A DNA stretch of 37,682 bases from Lachnospiraceae bacterium (GCA_024693925.1 JAILKH010000177.1:1-37682), one strand, 5' to 3'. Positions 22,781-32,473 are shown, counted from the stretch's first letter. Notes: generated by a model from the letters alone, not told the origin. A program made the numbers and translations.

Positions 22781-24260
22781 TCGTTTTTTTAATAAACTGT
22801 CGATACAGTCACGTCTGACGGTATTGTTTTTGATCACAATCGCAATGATCTTTCTGGTAAATGTTTACGTATACGTAAATATAAACCACATTATAGAAAG
22901 GATAGAGGCTCTTTATTCAAGTAATGTAAGTCTTAATGAACTTTCGGATACGCTTGAGGATATACAGGAGGATATGACACAGTACCTTAAGACAAAAAGT
23001 ACCGGGTCTTTGGAAAATTATTATAAGAATGCTCAGAAATATACGGAACAGATAGAAAACCTAAGTATAAGCACACACAGCAGTGAACTGAATTATGCCA
23101 AAAGATGCATTACCCAAATGTCATATTCATATCTTGAAGCCGCAGATGAGGCCGTGAATGCAAAGAGAGGAAGAAATGTTTCCAAATATGTTGAAGGATA
23201 TGATGAATGCAGCCGTATATTCGGATATCTGAACAGCTATATTTACAGTCTTAATAATGAGCAGTTTAAAGAGAGTACAGGTAATTATGAGGGTCTTATT
23301 GAGTCATTAAAATATGCGGAGTTTTTCTGTCTTACCATTCTGGTTTTGGTAGCTGTCTGTAATATCCTTCTTATTATCCTGGCAACTAAATCCATAACAG
23401 GACCTTTGAGTTCTCTTGCAAAGCGTGCCAATGAGGTTTCGGAAGGAAATCTGGAAGGAGAGCCTCTTAGTGTTGAGACCCAGGATGAAGTTGGGGTTGT
23501 TACGAAGGCATTTAATCAGATGGTAATAAGCTTGCGGGACTACATTGATAAGGTTCGTGATAATATGGAAAAAGAAAGTGCAATGAAAGAGAAGGAGCTT
23601 AGGATAAATGCTTCTCTTAAAGAGGCGCAGCTTAAATATCTTCAGGCTCAGATCAATCCGCATTTTTTGTTTAATACATTAAATGCCGGTGCACAGCTTG
23701 CTATGCTTGAGGGTGCAGACAGAACCAATTCCTATATACAGAAAATGGCGGATTTTTTCAGATATAATATAAAGAAAAATCATGAGTTTGTAACAATAGC
23801 GGATGAGATCGAGCTTATCGATAATTATATTTATATTCTTAATGTACGGTTTTCGGGAGATATTCATTTTGTAAAATCAATAGATGAGGATCTTACCCAA
23901 ATAGAAATCCCGAGCATGACGTTACAGCCCATTGTTGAAAATGCCGTTAATTACGGAATAAGGAATATAGACTGGGAGGGAATTATTACATTATCGTTAT
24001 ACAGGGAAGGAAGCCGAGCATGCATTTCCGTAAAGGATAATGGAGTTGGAATGTCAAAGGAGAAGATAGAAAGGGTATTATCGGATGAATTACAGGCTTC
24101 TTCCTTATCAGATGATTCCAATGGTATTGGATTAACAAATGTAATCTCCAGATTGGATCTTTATTTTAATGTAGATAATATCTTTAATATATATTCGGGG
24201 GGAGAAAATATGGGTACAGAGGTTATTATAAAGGTGCCCATTGCTGCCAAGGTAACATAG
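22770..24260 (+). CDS. LytS/YesM-type sensor histidine kinase
   Basis: A 496-residue membrane kinase. TM1 (16-36) and TM2 (186-208) enclose a helical outside domain (about 37-185) likely to contact the binding protein encoded just before. A HAMP domain (about 207-260) and coiled linker lead to the His_kinase motif QINPHFLFNTL (294-304, H298 phosphorylated) and an ATP-binding domain with PIVENAVNYGI and DNGVGMS. I choose the ATG at 22770, with GTGAGG six bases upstream; the ATG at 22737 would add 11 basic residues and lacks a site. The overlap with the previous gene suggests equal production. The partner is the AraC-type regulator that follows. Confidence 0.93.
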   Translation: MKDNRFFNKLSIQSRLTVLFLITIAMIFLVNVYVYVNINHIIERIEALYSSNVSLNELSDTLEDIQEDMTQYLKTKSTGSLENYYKNAQKYTEQIENLSISTHSSELNYAKRCITQMSYSYLEAADEAVNAKRGRNVSKYVEGYDECSRIFGYLNSYIYSLNNEQFKESTGNYEGLIESLKYAEFFCLTILVLVAVCNILLIILATKSITGPLSSLAKRANEVSEGNLEGEPLSVETQDEVGVVTKAFNQMVISLRDYIDKVRDNMEKESAMKEKELRINASLKEAQLKYLQAQINPHFLFNTLNAGAQLAMLEGADRTNSYIQKMADFFRYNIKKNHEFVTIADEIELIDNYIYILNVRFSGDIHFVKSIDEDLTQIEIPSMTLQPIVENAVNYGIRNIDWEGIITLSLYREGSRACISVKDNGVGMSKEKIERVLSDELQASSLSDDSNGIGLTNVISRLDLYFNVDNIFNIYSGGENMGTEVIIKVPIAAKVT

Positions 24261-24342
24261 GACAGAGTTTAAAATAAATTACAGGCATCAGGATTTTAGT
24301 GTGGATACTTATCCTGGAACGTTGCCGGAAAGAGGAAAATCC

Positions 24343-25944
24343 ATGTATAAAATATTATTGGCGGATGATGAAGGGATAGTAATTGATTCTTTGAAATTTA
24401 TAATTGAAAAAAATTTTCCTGACAGTTGTCTTATTGAATCCGCAAAAACCGGACGAAAGGTAATTGAAACGGCAGAGAGTTTCAGACCGGATATTGCTTT
24501 TATGGATATTCAGATGCCCGGTATTAACGGTATCGATGCAATGAAGGAGATACGTGAAGCCAATAAGTCGATCATATTTGTTGTAATGTCAGCTTATGAT
24601 AAGTTTGATTATGCAAAAGAGGCAATTAATCTCGGAGTTCTCGATTATTTGAATAAACCGGTGGATCAGGGTAAGATAGTTGAAACACTTAAACGTGCCA
24701 TGAAATTAATTGATGAAGAAAAAGAAAGACGGAGCCAGGATCTTCTGATCAAGGAAAAGCTTGAAACGGTTATTCCCATAATTGAGAATAATATGATATA
24801 TACAGCTTTATTTCAGGATGATTATGATGAGGAAATAGAAAATTTTAAAAACCTGTTATCTATCAATAAGACATATGGATTTATAATTGTTTTGGAATGG
24901 GGAGATAATCAGACCGATAATCATCTGACAAATGTTGTGGGAACAGGGATTAAGATGCAATCATATTATAAGGAAATGCGGGAGGTTATCAAAGGATTTT
25001 ATGAGTGTGTTATAAGTTCGATGATGGCAAACAGGGTAATAATATATGTTCCTTATGAAAGCGAAAGCCTTGATTATACTGAAAGAATAGCAATAATAGA
25101 AAAAACAAGGACAATGATCCGCAAGCTTTCACAGTATGTTGAGGTAAAATTCAGAGCAGGGATCGGTTCGATAGTGAAATTGGAAGATTGTGCAAGGTCT
25201 TATGAAGAAGCTCAAAGGGCACTGAGAAAAAGTGACGGAACAGTAGCGCATGTAGAGGATCTTCCGATTATGGTAAGCTATGAGGCTAATTATCCAATAG
25301 CCGAGGAAAGACGTTTGTTTGATATGACCGAGAAGGGAAATGAAAATGAGGCACTTATTGCCGCAAATTGTTTTTTTGGATGGATGGCAGAGAATTACGC
25401 GGATCATATCGGGGATATTAAATTAAAAGTTTTAGAGTTCGTTTTATGGGCGGAACATCTGGCTATTAATGAAGGAGGTATGGAATATCATTTTCTTTCA
25501 AGACAGGAATATCTGCCATCACTTTTGGAATTGAATACCCTGGATGAAATACAGCAATGGTTTGTAAATAAAATTGGCGCTGCCTGCAGGGATGTTGTGC
25601 AAAGTAAAGAAAAACAATCATCTTCAAGTGTTGAAAGAGCAAAGACCTATATTTCCGAAAATTACAGTAAAGATATTTCGTTGGATGAGGTTTCAAGGGA
25701 AGTAGATATAAGTCCTTATTATTTCAGCAAGCTGTTTAAAGAGGAAACGGGAGAGAACTTTATAGAGTATCTTACTTCCGTAAGAATAAATAAAGCAAAA
25801 CAACTTATAACGGGTTCAGATATGTCTATGAAGGAAATCTGTACTTCTGTCGGATATTCCGATCCTAATTATTTTAGCAGAATATTTAAGAAAAATGTTG
25901 GTTTGACTCCTACTGAGTATAAAGAGAAAGACAATGCAAAATAG
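24343..25944 (+). CDS. YesN-type response regulator with AraC DNA-binding domain
   Basis: A 533-residue transcription regulator. The receiver domain (1-120) has the acidic pair D8-D9, phospho-acceptor D55 in FMDIQMPG and the lysine in NKPVD. The middle 300 residues are a poorly conserved helical/beta linker usual in YesN proteins. The C-terminal 100 residues hold two AraC helix-turn-helix units (SLDEVSREVDISPYYFSKLF and MKEICTSVGYSDPNYFSRIF). The ATG at 24343 is preferred over an upstream GTG at 24301 because AGAGGA precedes it and the receiver strand starts there. It probably activates the binding-protein and ABC genes downstream in response to external sugar. Confidence 0.93.
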   Translation: MYKILLADDEGIVIDSLKFIIEKNFPDSCLIESAKTGRKVIETAESFRPDIAFMDIQMPGINGIDAMKEIREANKSIIFVVMSAYDKFDYAKEAINLGVLDYLNKPVDQGKIVETLKRAMKLIDEEKERRSQDLLIKEKLETVIPIIENNMIYTALFQDDYDEEIENFKNLLSINKTYGFIIVLEWGDNQTDNHLTNVVGTGIKMQSYYKEMREVIKGFYECVISSMMANRVIIYVPYESESLDYTERIAIIEKTRTMIRKLSQYVEVKFRAGIGSIVKLEDCARSYEEAQRALRKSDGTVAHVEDLPIMVSYEANYPIAEERRLFDMTEKGNENEALIAANCFFGWMAENYADHIGDIKLKVLEFVLWAEHLAINEGGMEYHFLSRQEYLPSLLELNTLDEIQQWFVNKIGAACRDVVQSKEKQSSSSVERAKTYISENYSKDISLDEVSREVDISPYYFSKLFKEETGENFIEYLTSVRINKAKQLITGSDMSMKEICTSVGYSDPNYFSRIFKKNVGLTPTEYKEKDNAK

Positions 25945-27016
25945 AAAAAAAAAGATGATAAAGTCAAAAAAAATAATAGGATTAAAAAAAATAATAATCT
26001 GTATATTAACGGTTTTTGCTGTTTTACAACTTACAGGATGTGTAGGGGAGGAGGACGGTAAAAAAGATACCGTGGAAGAAAACAGCGGAAAAATTCGTAT
26101 AGGAATGAGTTTTGATTCTTTTGTTATAGAACGATGGCAAAGAGACAGGGATATATTTGTTGCAACAGCCAGAGAATTGGGGGCAGAGGTAAATGTACAG
26201 TCCGCAAACGGTGAGGTGGAGGAACAGATATCACAGATACAATATTTTATAGATAAGGGAATGGATATTATTGTAGTTGTACCGATAGATGCCGAGGCAT
26301 TAACGGACGTTATTGTTAAAGCCAAAAAAGAGGGAATACCTGTTGTATGCTATGATCGTATAGTAAAAAATGCCAATGCGGATCTATATGTTTCGTTTGA
26401 TAATGAAATGGTAGGCGATATAATGGGGAGATCATTGTATGGGATTATAGGGAAAAACAAAAATGTGATAGAGATATGCGGTCCGGAATCGGATTATAAT
26501 GTCGAACAGGTTGCTAACGGTTTTGCTTCTCAGACAAGAAAAAATGCAGGCCATATAGTCGGTATGTGTCATTGCGATGGATGGAGATCGGAAGTTGCAT
26601 ATCAGTATATAAGCGATAATAAAGAAATAGTAAAAAAATGTGACGGAATAATGTGCGGTAATGATGCTTTGGCGGGGGTTGTAATAAAGGCGCTTTCAGA
26701 GATGAGGCTTGCAGGTAAGATAGTAGTTGTGGGACAGGATGCCGACCTTGATGCCTGCCAGAGAATAGTAGAAGGAACACAGGAAATGACGGTGTATAAA
26801 CCGGTTGAGAAACAAGCAAGAGTGGCAGCGGAATATGCCGTAAGACTGGCAAATAAAGAGGAAGTAAAAACTGCTACATTTTTTAATGACGGGACTTATG
26901 ATATTCCGTTTATAAAGCTTCAACCGGTTGCGGTATATAAAAATAATATGGATGAAATTATAATTAACGGAGGGTATCATTTGAAAGAGGATGTATATAT
27001 AAATGTCACAGAGTAA
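25934..27016 (+). CDS. Sugar-binding lipoprotein (XylF/ChvE-like) coupled to the sensor operon
   Basis: A 360-residue lipoprotein with a very basic N-terminus and lipobox LTG-C36. The binding fold shows the ChvE/XylF pattern: the start RIGMSFDSFVIERWQRDRD (with the sugar-stacking tryptophan), an SQIQYFIDKGMDIIVV helix, VCYDRIV, and VVGQDADLDACQRIV. The gene overlaps the regulator gene by 11 bases, so it is made with the sensor proteins rather than with the transporter. It differs clearly from the ChvE pair at 27221 and 35796. It may be a receptor that competes with or hands sugar to the anchored sensor, or an alternative binding protein for the same permease. Confidence 0.88.
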   Translation: MQNRKKKMIKSKKIIGLKKIIICILTVFAVLQLTGCVGEEDGKKDTVEENSGKIRIGMSFDSFVIERWQRDRDIFVATARELGAEVNVQSANGEVEEQISQIQYFIDKGMDIIVVVPIDAEALTDVIVKAKKEGIPVVCYDRIVKNANADLYVSFDNEMVGDIMGRSLYGIIGKNKNVIEICGPESDYNVEQVANGFASQTRKNAGHIVGMCHCDGWRSEVAYQYISDNKEIVKKCDGIMCGNDALAGVVIKALSEMRLAGKIVVVGQDADLDACQRIVEGTQEMTVYKPVEKQARVAAEYAVRLANKEEVKTATFFNDGTYDIPFIKLQPVAVYKNNMDEIIINGGYHLKEDVYINVTE

Positions 27017-27058
27017 GCTTAATATAGCATTTACTTGGTAATGTGCTAGTATGTGAAC

Positions 27059-27076
27059 AAAAAAATGCTATTATGT
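27059..27076 (+). promoter_or_regulatory. Upstream element shared with the second chvE copy
   Basis: Seven A, T, three bases (GCT), then ATTATGT. The same block with AGC in the middle lies at 35592-35609, upstream of the second binding-protein gene. It is 145 bases before the start here and about 190 bases there. Shared ancestry or a common regulator would explain it. Confidence 0.4.
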
Positions 27077-27141
27077 TAAAAAAATGAACGATTTATGAAC
27101 AAAAAATTTAAGTAGTTAACAATTTTTTACTATTTGTTTCG

Positions 27142-27150
27142 TGTTATAGT
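27142..27150 (+). promoter_or_regulatory. Extended -10 promoter of the binding-protein/ABC operon
   Basis: TGTTATAGT matches an extended -10 box 71 bases before the chvE-like ATG. No good -35 box is present at 17 bases, which fits a promoter that needs an activator such as the AraC-type regulator encoded upstream. Confidence 0.5.
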
Positions 27151-27168
27151 TTCAAATGTAACAAGTAA

Positions 27169-27189
27169 CGACTTAAGTGATATAAGTCG
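27169..27189 (+). promoter_or_regulatory. Inverted repeat in the leader of the chvE-like gene
   Basis: CGACTTA (27169-27175) and TAAGTCG (27183-27189) form a perfect 7+7 palindrome with a 7-base centre, about 19 bases after the -10 box. It could be a repressor operator or a 5' RNA hairpin protecting a highly expressed message. An optimal GGGAGG follows. Confidence 0.45.
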
Positions 27190-27220
27190 AACGAAAATTT
27201 CAAAGGGAGGAAATTAAGAA

Positions 27221-28399
27221 ATGAAGAAAAAATTACTTGGCGCAGTTCTCAGCGTAGCTATGGTTGCTACATTACTTGCCGGATGTGGCGGAAGCACAGC
27301 AGAAGCACCTGCAGCAGCACCTGCAGCACCTGCAGCAGAAGCAGCACCTGCAGAGGAAAAGGCTGAAGAGGAAGCACCTGCTGAAGAAGCAGAAGAAGCT
27401 CCCGCAGAAGAAGCTGCTGCTGGCGGCGGTCTTGTTGGTGTAGCAATGCCTACAAAGGATCTTCAGAGATGGAATCAGGATGGTTCTAACATGGAAGCTG
27501 AACTTAAGGCAGCCGGCTACGAAGTAGACCTTCAGTTTGCATCAAATGATGTTTCGACTCAGGTTTCACAGATTGAGAACATGATCAACGGCGGATGCCA
27601 GTGTCTGGTAGTTGCAGCTATCGACTCTGAGTCACTCGGAGATGTTCTTGCTAAGGCTAAAGAAGCTAACATTCCTGTTATCTCTTATGACCGTCTTATC
27701 ATGAACACAGATGCAATTACATATTACGCAACATTCGACAACTACAAAGTTGGTACCGTTCAGGGTGAGTATGTTAGAGATACCCTTGATCTTGACAATG
27801 CTGACGGACCTTTCAACATTGAGTTTACAGCAGGTGATCCCGGTGACAACAATGCTGGTTTCTTCTTCAATGGTGCATATGATGTTCTTAAGCAGTACAT
27901 TGATGACGGCAAGCTTGTAGTTAAGTCAGGTCAGAAGACATTTGAAGAAGTTGCTACAGCAGCATGGGCAACAGAAACAGCTCAGTCAAGAGCAGAGAAC
28001 ATTCTTTCATCATTCTACACAAGCGAGAATCTTGATGTATGGCTTTGCTCAAACGATTCTACAGCACTTGGTGTTGAGAACGCACTTGCAGCTAACTACA
28101 CAGGTGAGTATCCTATCGTAACAGGTCAGGACTGTGATGTAGCTAACGTTAAGAATATGCTTGCAGGTAAGCAGGCAATGTCAGTATTCAAGGATACACG
28201 TACTCTTGCTTCAAAGACTGTTGAAATGGTAGATGCAGTTATGAAGGGTACAGAAGCTCCTATTAACGATACAGAGACATATGACAACGGAACAGGTGTT
28301 ATTCCTTCGTTCCTTTGCGATCCTGTATTTGCAGATGCTAATAACTACAAGGAGATCCTTATTGATTCAGGTTACTATGCTGAGTCTGATCTTCAGTAA
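27221..28399 (+). CDS. chvE: ChvE-like multiple-monosaccharide-binding lipoprotein (first copy)
   Basis: A 392-residue surface lipoprotein that delivers monosaccharides to the ABC importer encoded next. The lipobox is LAG-C22. Residues about 27-70 are a low-complexity Ala/Pro/Glu linker. The binding domain begins LVGVAMPTKDLQRWNQDG and contains VISYDRLIMN, the calcium/hinge segment AGDPGDNNA and TGQDCDVANVKNML. Codon use stands out: AAC, GAC, TAC and CTT predominate, unlike neighbouring genes that prefer AAT, GAT and TAT, so this is probably one of the cell's most expressed proteins. It has its own promoter and a downstream hairpin separating it from the ATPase gene. A paralogue lies at 35796. 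Confidence 0.95.
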   Translation: MKKKLLGAVLSVAMVATLLAGCGGSTAEAPAAAPAAPAAEAAPAEEKAEEEAPAEEAEEAPAEEAAAGGGLVGVAMPTKDLQRWNQDGSNMEAELKAAGYEVDLQFASNDVSTQVSQIENMINGGCQCLVVAAIDSESLGDVLAKAKEANIPVISYDRLIMNTDAITYYATFDNYKVGTVQGEYVRDTLDLDNADGPFNIEFTAGDPGDNNAGFFFNGAYDVLKQYIDDGKLVVKSGQKTFEEVATAAWATETAQSRAENILSSFYTSENLDVWLCSNDSTALGVENALAANYTGEYPIVTGQDCDVANVKNMLAGKQAMSVFKDTRTLASKTVEMVDAVMKGTEAPINDTETYDNGTGVIPSFLCDPVFADANNYKEILIDSGYYAESDLQ

Positions 28400-28430
28400 T
28401 ACTTAAGCATAACAGAATTAAGACTTAAAT

Positions 28431-28462
28431 CATACAGGCGGGTATAAATTCCCGCCTGTATG
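28431..28462 (+). promoter_or_regulatory. Intercistronic mRNA hairpin between chvE and the ATPase gene
   Basis: A perfect 12-base stem CATACAGGCGGG (28431-28442) pairs with CCCGCCTGTATG (28451-28462), loop 8. No T-run follows, so it is a poor terminator. Such hairpins after binding-protein genes are known to stabilise the upstream message and lower expression of the ABC genes. Confidence 0.7.
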
Positions 28463-28497
28463 TGTAAGTAAATAAAAAATATTGGGAGGGATCGACT

Positions 28498-30036
28498 TTG
28501 GCAAATTTAATACTGGAAATGAAAAACATTACCAAAACCTTTCCGGGTGTAAAAGCGCTTGACAATGTCAATCTCAAGGTGGAGGAAGGTGAAATCCACG
28601 CACTCGTAGGAGAAAACGGTGCTGGAAAGTCCACCCTGATGAACGTTCTCAGCGGTATTTACCCTTATGGAACGTACGAAGGTGATATCGTTTACAAAGG
28701 TGAAGTGTGTAAGTTTAATAAGATTAAAGATTCTGAGTCAAGAGGCATCGTAATCATTCATCAGGAACTTGCACTTATTCCCTATATGACGATTGGTGAG
28801 AACATGTATTTGGGAAATGAGCGCGGTAAGAGCGCATCAATTGATTGGAATGAGACTTATGGTGAGGCTGACAAATATCTTAAAATGGTTGGACTTGAAG
28901 ATAGTTCCAGAACCTTGGTTAAGGATATCGGTACCGGTAAGCAACAGATGGTAGAAATTGCAAAAGCATTGGCTAAGCATGCGAAACTGTTGATACTGGA
29001 TGAACCGACGTCTTCACTTAACGAATCTGATTCCAAAGCGCTTCTGGATTTGCTTTTGGATTTTAAGAAGCAAGGCATGACTTCGATTATCATATCTCAT
29101 AAGCTTAATGAAGTTGCGTATGTATCAGATAAGATTACGGTCATTCGTGACGGTTCTACTATAGAAACCATAGATTGTAAGGCTGAAGAGATTTCAGAGG
29201 ATAGAATAATAAAAGGCATGGTTGGTCGTGAATTGACCGATCGTTTTCCTAAGAGAAAAGATGTTAAGATTGGTGATATCAGTCTTGAAGTTAAGAATTG
29301 GACTGTTCATCATCCCCAGTATGTTGAGAGAAAGGTTGTTAATGACGTTTCTATGAATGTACGAAAGGGTGAGGTTGTAGGTATTTACGGACTTATGGGT
29401 GCAGGTCGTACGGAACTTGCAATGAGTATTTTCGGTAAGTCATATGGTACCAACATTACCGGTACAATGACTATTGACGGGAAAGAGGTATCGATCAACA
29501 CCATAAAAGATGCCATTGATCATAAGATCGCGTATGTTACCGAAGATAGAAAAGGTAATGGTCTGGTACTTACAAATCCTATTAAGATAAATACAACGTT
29601 AGCTAATTTAAAGTCTGTAAGTAATAATGGAATCATTGATAAGGATAAGGAATATCAGGTAGCAGTCGAATATAAGGACAAGCTTAAGACTAAAACTCCT
29701 TCTGTTGAACAGAATGTAGGAAATCTTTCCGGTGGTAATCAACAGAAAGTACTTCTTGCAAAATGGATGTTTGCAGATCCTGATATACTTATTTTGGATG
29801 AACCTACAAGAGGTATAGATGTAGGTGCAAAATATGAGATTTATTGTATTATAAATGATCTGGTAGCAGCCGGAAAGTCAGTTATAATGATATCTTCGGA
29901 ACTTCCTGAGGTACTGGGTATGAGTGACAGGATTTATATAATGAATGCAAGCCGTATGGTAGGCGAGCTCAGTAGCGAGGAAGCTACACAGGAAATAATT
30001 ATGAGTAGCATTCTTAAATCAGGAAGGGGTGACTAA
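28498..30036 (+). CDS. mmsA: Sugar ABC transporter ATPase with two ABC domains (MmsA/GguA-like)
   Basis: A 512-residue cytoplasmic ATPase powering monosaccharide import. Domain 1 has Walker [10 protein letters not shown] (38-46), [14 protein letters not shown] and [12 protein letters not shown]. Domain 2 has the degenerate Walker [11 protein letters not shown] usual in this family, the signature LSGGNQQKV and [20 protein letters not shown]. The start is a TTG at 28498, set by GGGAGGG at 28484-28490, seven bases upstream; the next in-frame ATG is eight codons inside. TTG together with the upstream hairpin should keep expression well below that of the binding protein. The permease gene begins two bases after its stop. 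Confidence 0.96.
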   Translation: MANLILEMKNITKTFPGVKALDNVNLKVEEGEIHALVGENGAGKSTLMNVLSGIYPYGTYEGDIVYKGEVCKFNKIKDSESRGIVIIHQELALIPYMTIGENMYLGNERGKSASIDWNETYGEADKYLKMVGLEDSSRTLVKDIGTGKQQMVEIAKALAKHAKLLILDEPTSSLNESDSKALLDLLLDFKKQGMTSIIISHKLNEVAYVSDKITVIRDGSTIETIDCKAEEISEDRIIKGMVGRELTDRFPKRKDVKIGDISLEVKNWTVHHPQYVERKVVNDVSMNVRKGEVVGIYGLMGAGRTELAMSIFGKSYGTNITGTMTIDGKEVSINTIKDAIDHKIAYVTEDRKGNGLVLTNPIKINTTLANLKSVSNNGIIDKDKEYQVAVEYKDKLKTKTPSVEQNVGNLSGGNQQKVLLAKWMFADPDILILDEPTRGIDVGAKYEIYCIINDLVAAGKSVIMISSELPEVLGMSDRIYIMNASRMVGELSSEEATQEIIMSSILKSGRGD

Positions 30037-30038
30037 TA

Positions 30039-31238
30039 ATGGAAAAATCAAATATAACTATGACTTTGAAGAAGTATACCATGACAATCGCCCTTGTAGT
30101 TGTTATCATTTTCTTCAGTATTATGACAAAAGGAGCTATTCTTTTGCCGCAGAATATCAATAACCTGTTTTCGCAGAATGCATATGTATTTGTGTTGGCG
30201 GTAGGTATGTTGTTATGTATATTGACAGGTGGTAACATTGACCTTGCAGTTGGTTCCGTAGTATGTTTTGCCGGTGCTGTGGGCGGTAAGCTTATGGATA
30301 ATAATGTGCCGGTATGGTTATCGGTTGTTGTTATGCTTCTGGTTGGAACTTTGATCGGTGTATGGCAGGGATTTTGGATAGCATACATTAAGGTTCCTCC
30401 TTTTATTGCAACACTTTCGGGTATGTACGCATTCCGAGGACTTTCAAATGTTGTCCTTAACGGTATGGTTGTTACTCTTGATGATCCTAAATTTATTAAT
30501 GTCTTTGGTGGTGGTGCCAATTGTTATGTGAAGGATTTCTTAAGGGGGGCAACGGAAGTTGTAGATGCTAATCAGTCAGGACAGATGAATCTGACCTGTA
30601 TGGTAGCAGGTATCATAGCGGTAATAATATTCATCATATCGGTAGTAAAGGGTCGTATGAATGCAACCAAGAGAGGCTATGAGACAACCCCTCTTGTATC
30701 CGAGGTCATTAAGGATGGAATTATAAGCGTTGTTGTATTGTGGGTTGCTTACAAACTCGCTATGTACAAAGGTATTCCTACATCCTTTATATGGATTCTT
30801 TTAGTTGTTCTCATATATGGTTACGTAACAACTAAGACAAGGATCGGCCGTCATTTGTATGCTGTCGGCGGTAATGCGAAAGCTGCAGGGCTTTCAGGTA
30901 TAAATACAAAATATATATATTTCTTTGCATATATTAATATGGGATTTTTGGCAGGCCTTGCCGGAATTCTGACGGTTGCCAGAGCTACATCTGCTCAGCC
31001 TACATATGGTCAGGGTTATGAGATGGATGCAATCGGAGCTTGTTTCATCGGTGGTGCTTCTGCATACGGTGGAATAGGTACGGTTCCCGGTGTTATAATC
31101 GGTGCACTTCTTACCGGTGTAATCAACCAGGGTATGTCGATCATGGGTATTAATGCCAATTATCAGAAGGTCGTTAAAGGTATGGTGCTTTTGATCGCAG
31201 TTATCTTTGATGTTGTATCCAAAAATGAAAAGAAATAA
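30039..31238 (+). CDS. mmsB: Sugar ABC transporter permease, first of two (MmsB/GguB-like)
   Basis: A 399-residue membrane protein of the BPD_transp_2 family (RbsC/XylH type) with about ten hydrophobic helices. Family landmarks are GGNIDLAVGSVVCF, the segment PPFIATLSGMYAFRGL, and TKTRIGRHLYAVGGNAKAAGLSGI, the coupling loop that touches the ATPase. The site AGGAAGGGG overlaps the ATPase stop region, so translation is coupled. It is followed after 21 bases by a second, related permease gene. Relatives generally have one permease that is thought to dimerise; here the two products may form a heterodimer. Confidence 0.95.
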   Translation: MEKSNITMTLKKYTMTIALVVVIIFFSIMTKGAILLPQNINNLFSQNAYVFVLAVGMLLCILTGGNIDLAVGSVVCFAGAVGGKLMDNNVPVWLSVVVMLLVGTLIGVWQGFWIAYIKVPPFIATLSGMYAFRGLSNVVLNGMVVTLDDPKFINVFGGGANCYVKDFLRGATEVVDANQSGQMNLTCMVAGIIAVIIFIISVVKGRMNATKRGYETTPLVSEVIKDGIISVVVLWVAYKLAMYKGIPTSFIWILLVVLIYGYVTTKTRIGRHLYAVGGNAKAAGLSGINTKYIYFFAYINMGFLAGLAGILTVARATSAQPTYGQGYEMDAIGACFIGGASAYGGIGTVPGVIIGALLTGVINQGMSIMGINANYQKVVKGMVLLIAVIFDVVSKNEKK

Positions 31239-31259
31239 TTAAGGAGGAAAGGTGATAAT

Positions 31260-32423
31260 ATGAACAAAGTAGGAAAAGTCTTAAAAGAACATACAATGCA
31301 GATTATCCTGGTCCTCGTAGTTATCTTCTTCAACGCAATGACCAAGGGTAAAATGATGATGCCGGCTAATTTTTCGGCACTTATTAATCAGAATGCATAT
31401 GTATACATTTTGGCAACAGGTATGTTGATGTGTATGCTTATTAAAGGTAACATTGATCTTTCGGTAGGATCGGTTGTTTGTTTTGTGGATGCTGTTGGTG
31501 CTGTTCTTATGGTTAAGAAGGGTGTGCCTGTATTCCTGGCTATGTTGGTTATGTTGATTGTCGGATTAGCGATCGGCTGTGTTATGGGTTGGATAATAGC
31601 TTATATAAATATTCCGCCATGGATTGCTACGCTGGGTGGTTTCCTTGCATTCCGTGGTTTGGGTACAGCAGTTCTTTCGGGTAATTCCGTCAGCGTTGAC
31701 AAAGCTTATACAAACATATTCAATAATGCGATTCCGGCGTTGTTTACTATTCCCATGGGTAAGAATACAATGAATGGATTATGCTTACTGGTTGGTATAG
31801 CAGCTTGCGTGATTTTGGTTTATACGCAGGTTAAGTCAAGAGCAACGAAGATTAAAAAGGGTTACGAAGCAGAAAGTCAGACTGCTCTTATTGTAAGATG
31901 TATAATCCTTTGCGCAGTAATATTATTGTTTACATATAAGCTGGGAATAGATAAGGGTATTCCTCTTACGTTGGTTTGGGTTGCTGTGGTAGCTCTGATA
32001 TATGATTTTATTACATCAAAAACAGTAATAGGAAGATACTTCTATACCATGGGTGGTAATGTTGAGGCAACCAGGTTGTCGGGTATCGATACCAAAAAGA
32101 TATTATTCCTTGCTTATTTAAATATGCAGTTCCTTACGGTTATAGCTGCATGGATGACAATGGCAAGACTTACTTCTGCTAATCCTAATGCAGGTAATAA
32201 CTTCGAGCTTGATGCTATTTCGGCTTGTATCGTAGGTGGTGTTTCGGCATACGGTGGATCCGGATCGGTATTTGGTATGGTTGTCGGTGCGACTCTTATC
32301 GGTGTTATAAATCTTGGTATGAGTCTTATGGGTATTGATCCTAACTGGCAGAAAGTCGTTAAAGGTATAGTTCTTCTGGCGGCTGTTGTATTTGAAATAT
32401 TTAATAATAGAAAAAAGGCATAA
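31260..32423 (+). CDS. mmsB: Sugar ABC transporter permease, second of two (MmsB/GguB-like)
   Basis: A 387-residue paralogue of the preceding permease, similar from end to end (KGNIDLSVGSVVCF, PPWIATLGGFLAFRGL, SKTVIGRYFYTMGGNVEATRLSGI), with the same number of predicted helices. The coupling-loop residues differ (KAAGLSGI versus EATRLSGI), so the copies have diverged functionally. It has its own optimal AAGGAGG site. It is the last gene of the importer operon, followed by a hairpin at 32474-32511. Tandem duplication of one ancestral permease gene is the simplest history. Confidence 0.95.
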   Translation: MNKVGKVLKEHTMQIILVLVVIFFNAMTKGKMMMPANFSALINQNAYVYILATGMLMCMLIKGNIDLSVGSVVCFVDAVGAVLMVKKGVPVFLAMLVMLIVGLAIGCVMGWIIAYINIPPWIATLGGFLAFRGLGTAVLSGNSVSVDKAYTNIFNNAIPALFTIPMGKNTMNGLCLLVGIAACVILVYTQVKSRATKIKKGYEAESQTALIVRCIILCAVILLFTYKLGIDKGIPLTLVWVAVVALIYDFITSKTVIGRYFYTMGGNVEATRLSGIDTKKILFLAYLNMQFLTVIAAWMTMARLTSANPNAGNNFELDAISACIVGGVSAYGGSGSVFGMVVGATLIGVINLGMSLMGIDPNWQKVVKGIVLLAAVVFEIFNNRKKA

Positions 32424-32473
32424 TAGGAAAATATCACTCATTTAAATAAGGGTATTATTTTGCCAAGTTGATG

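Noticed and set aside
28431-28462. Strong hairpin read as a terminator
   Set aside because: No T-run follows on either strand, and the downstream ATPase has no other convincing promoter. An intercistronic stabilising hairpin fits better.
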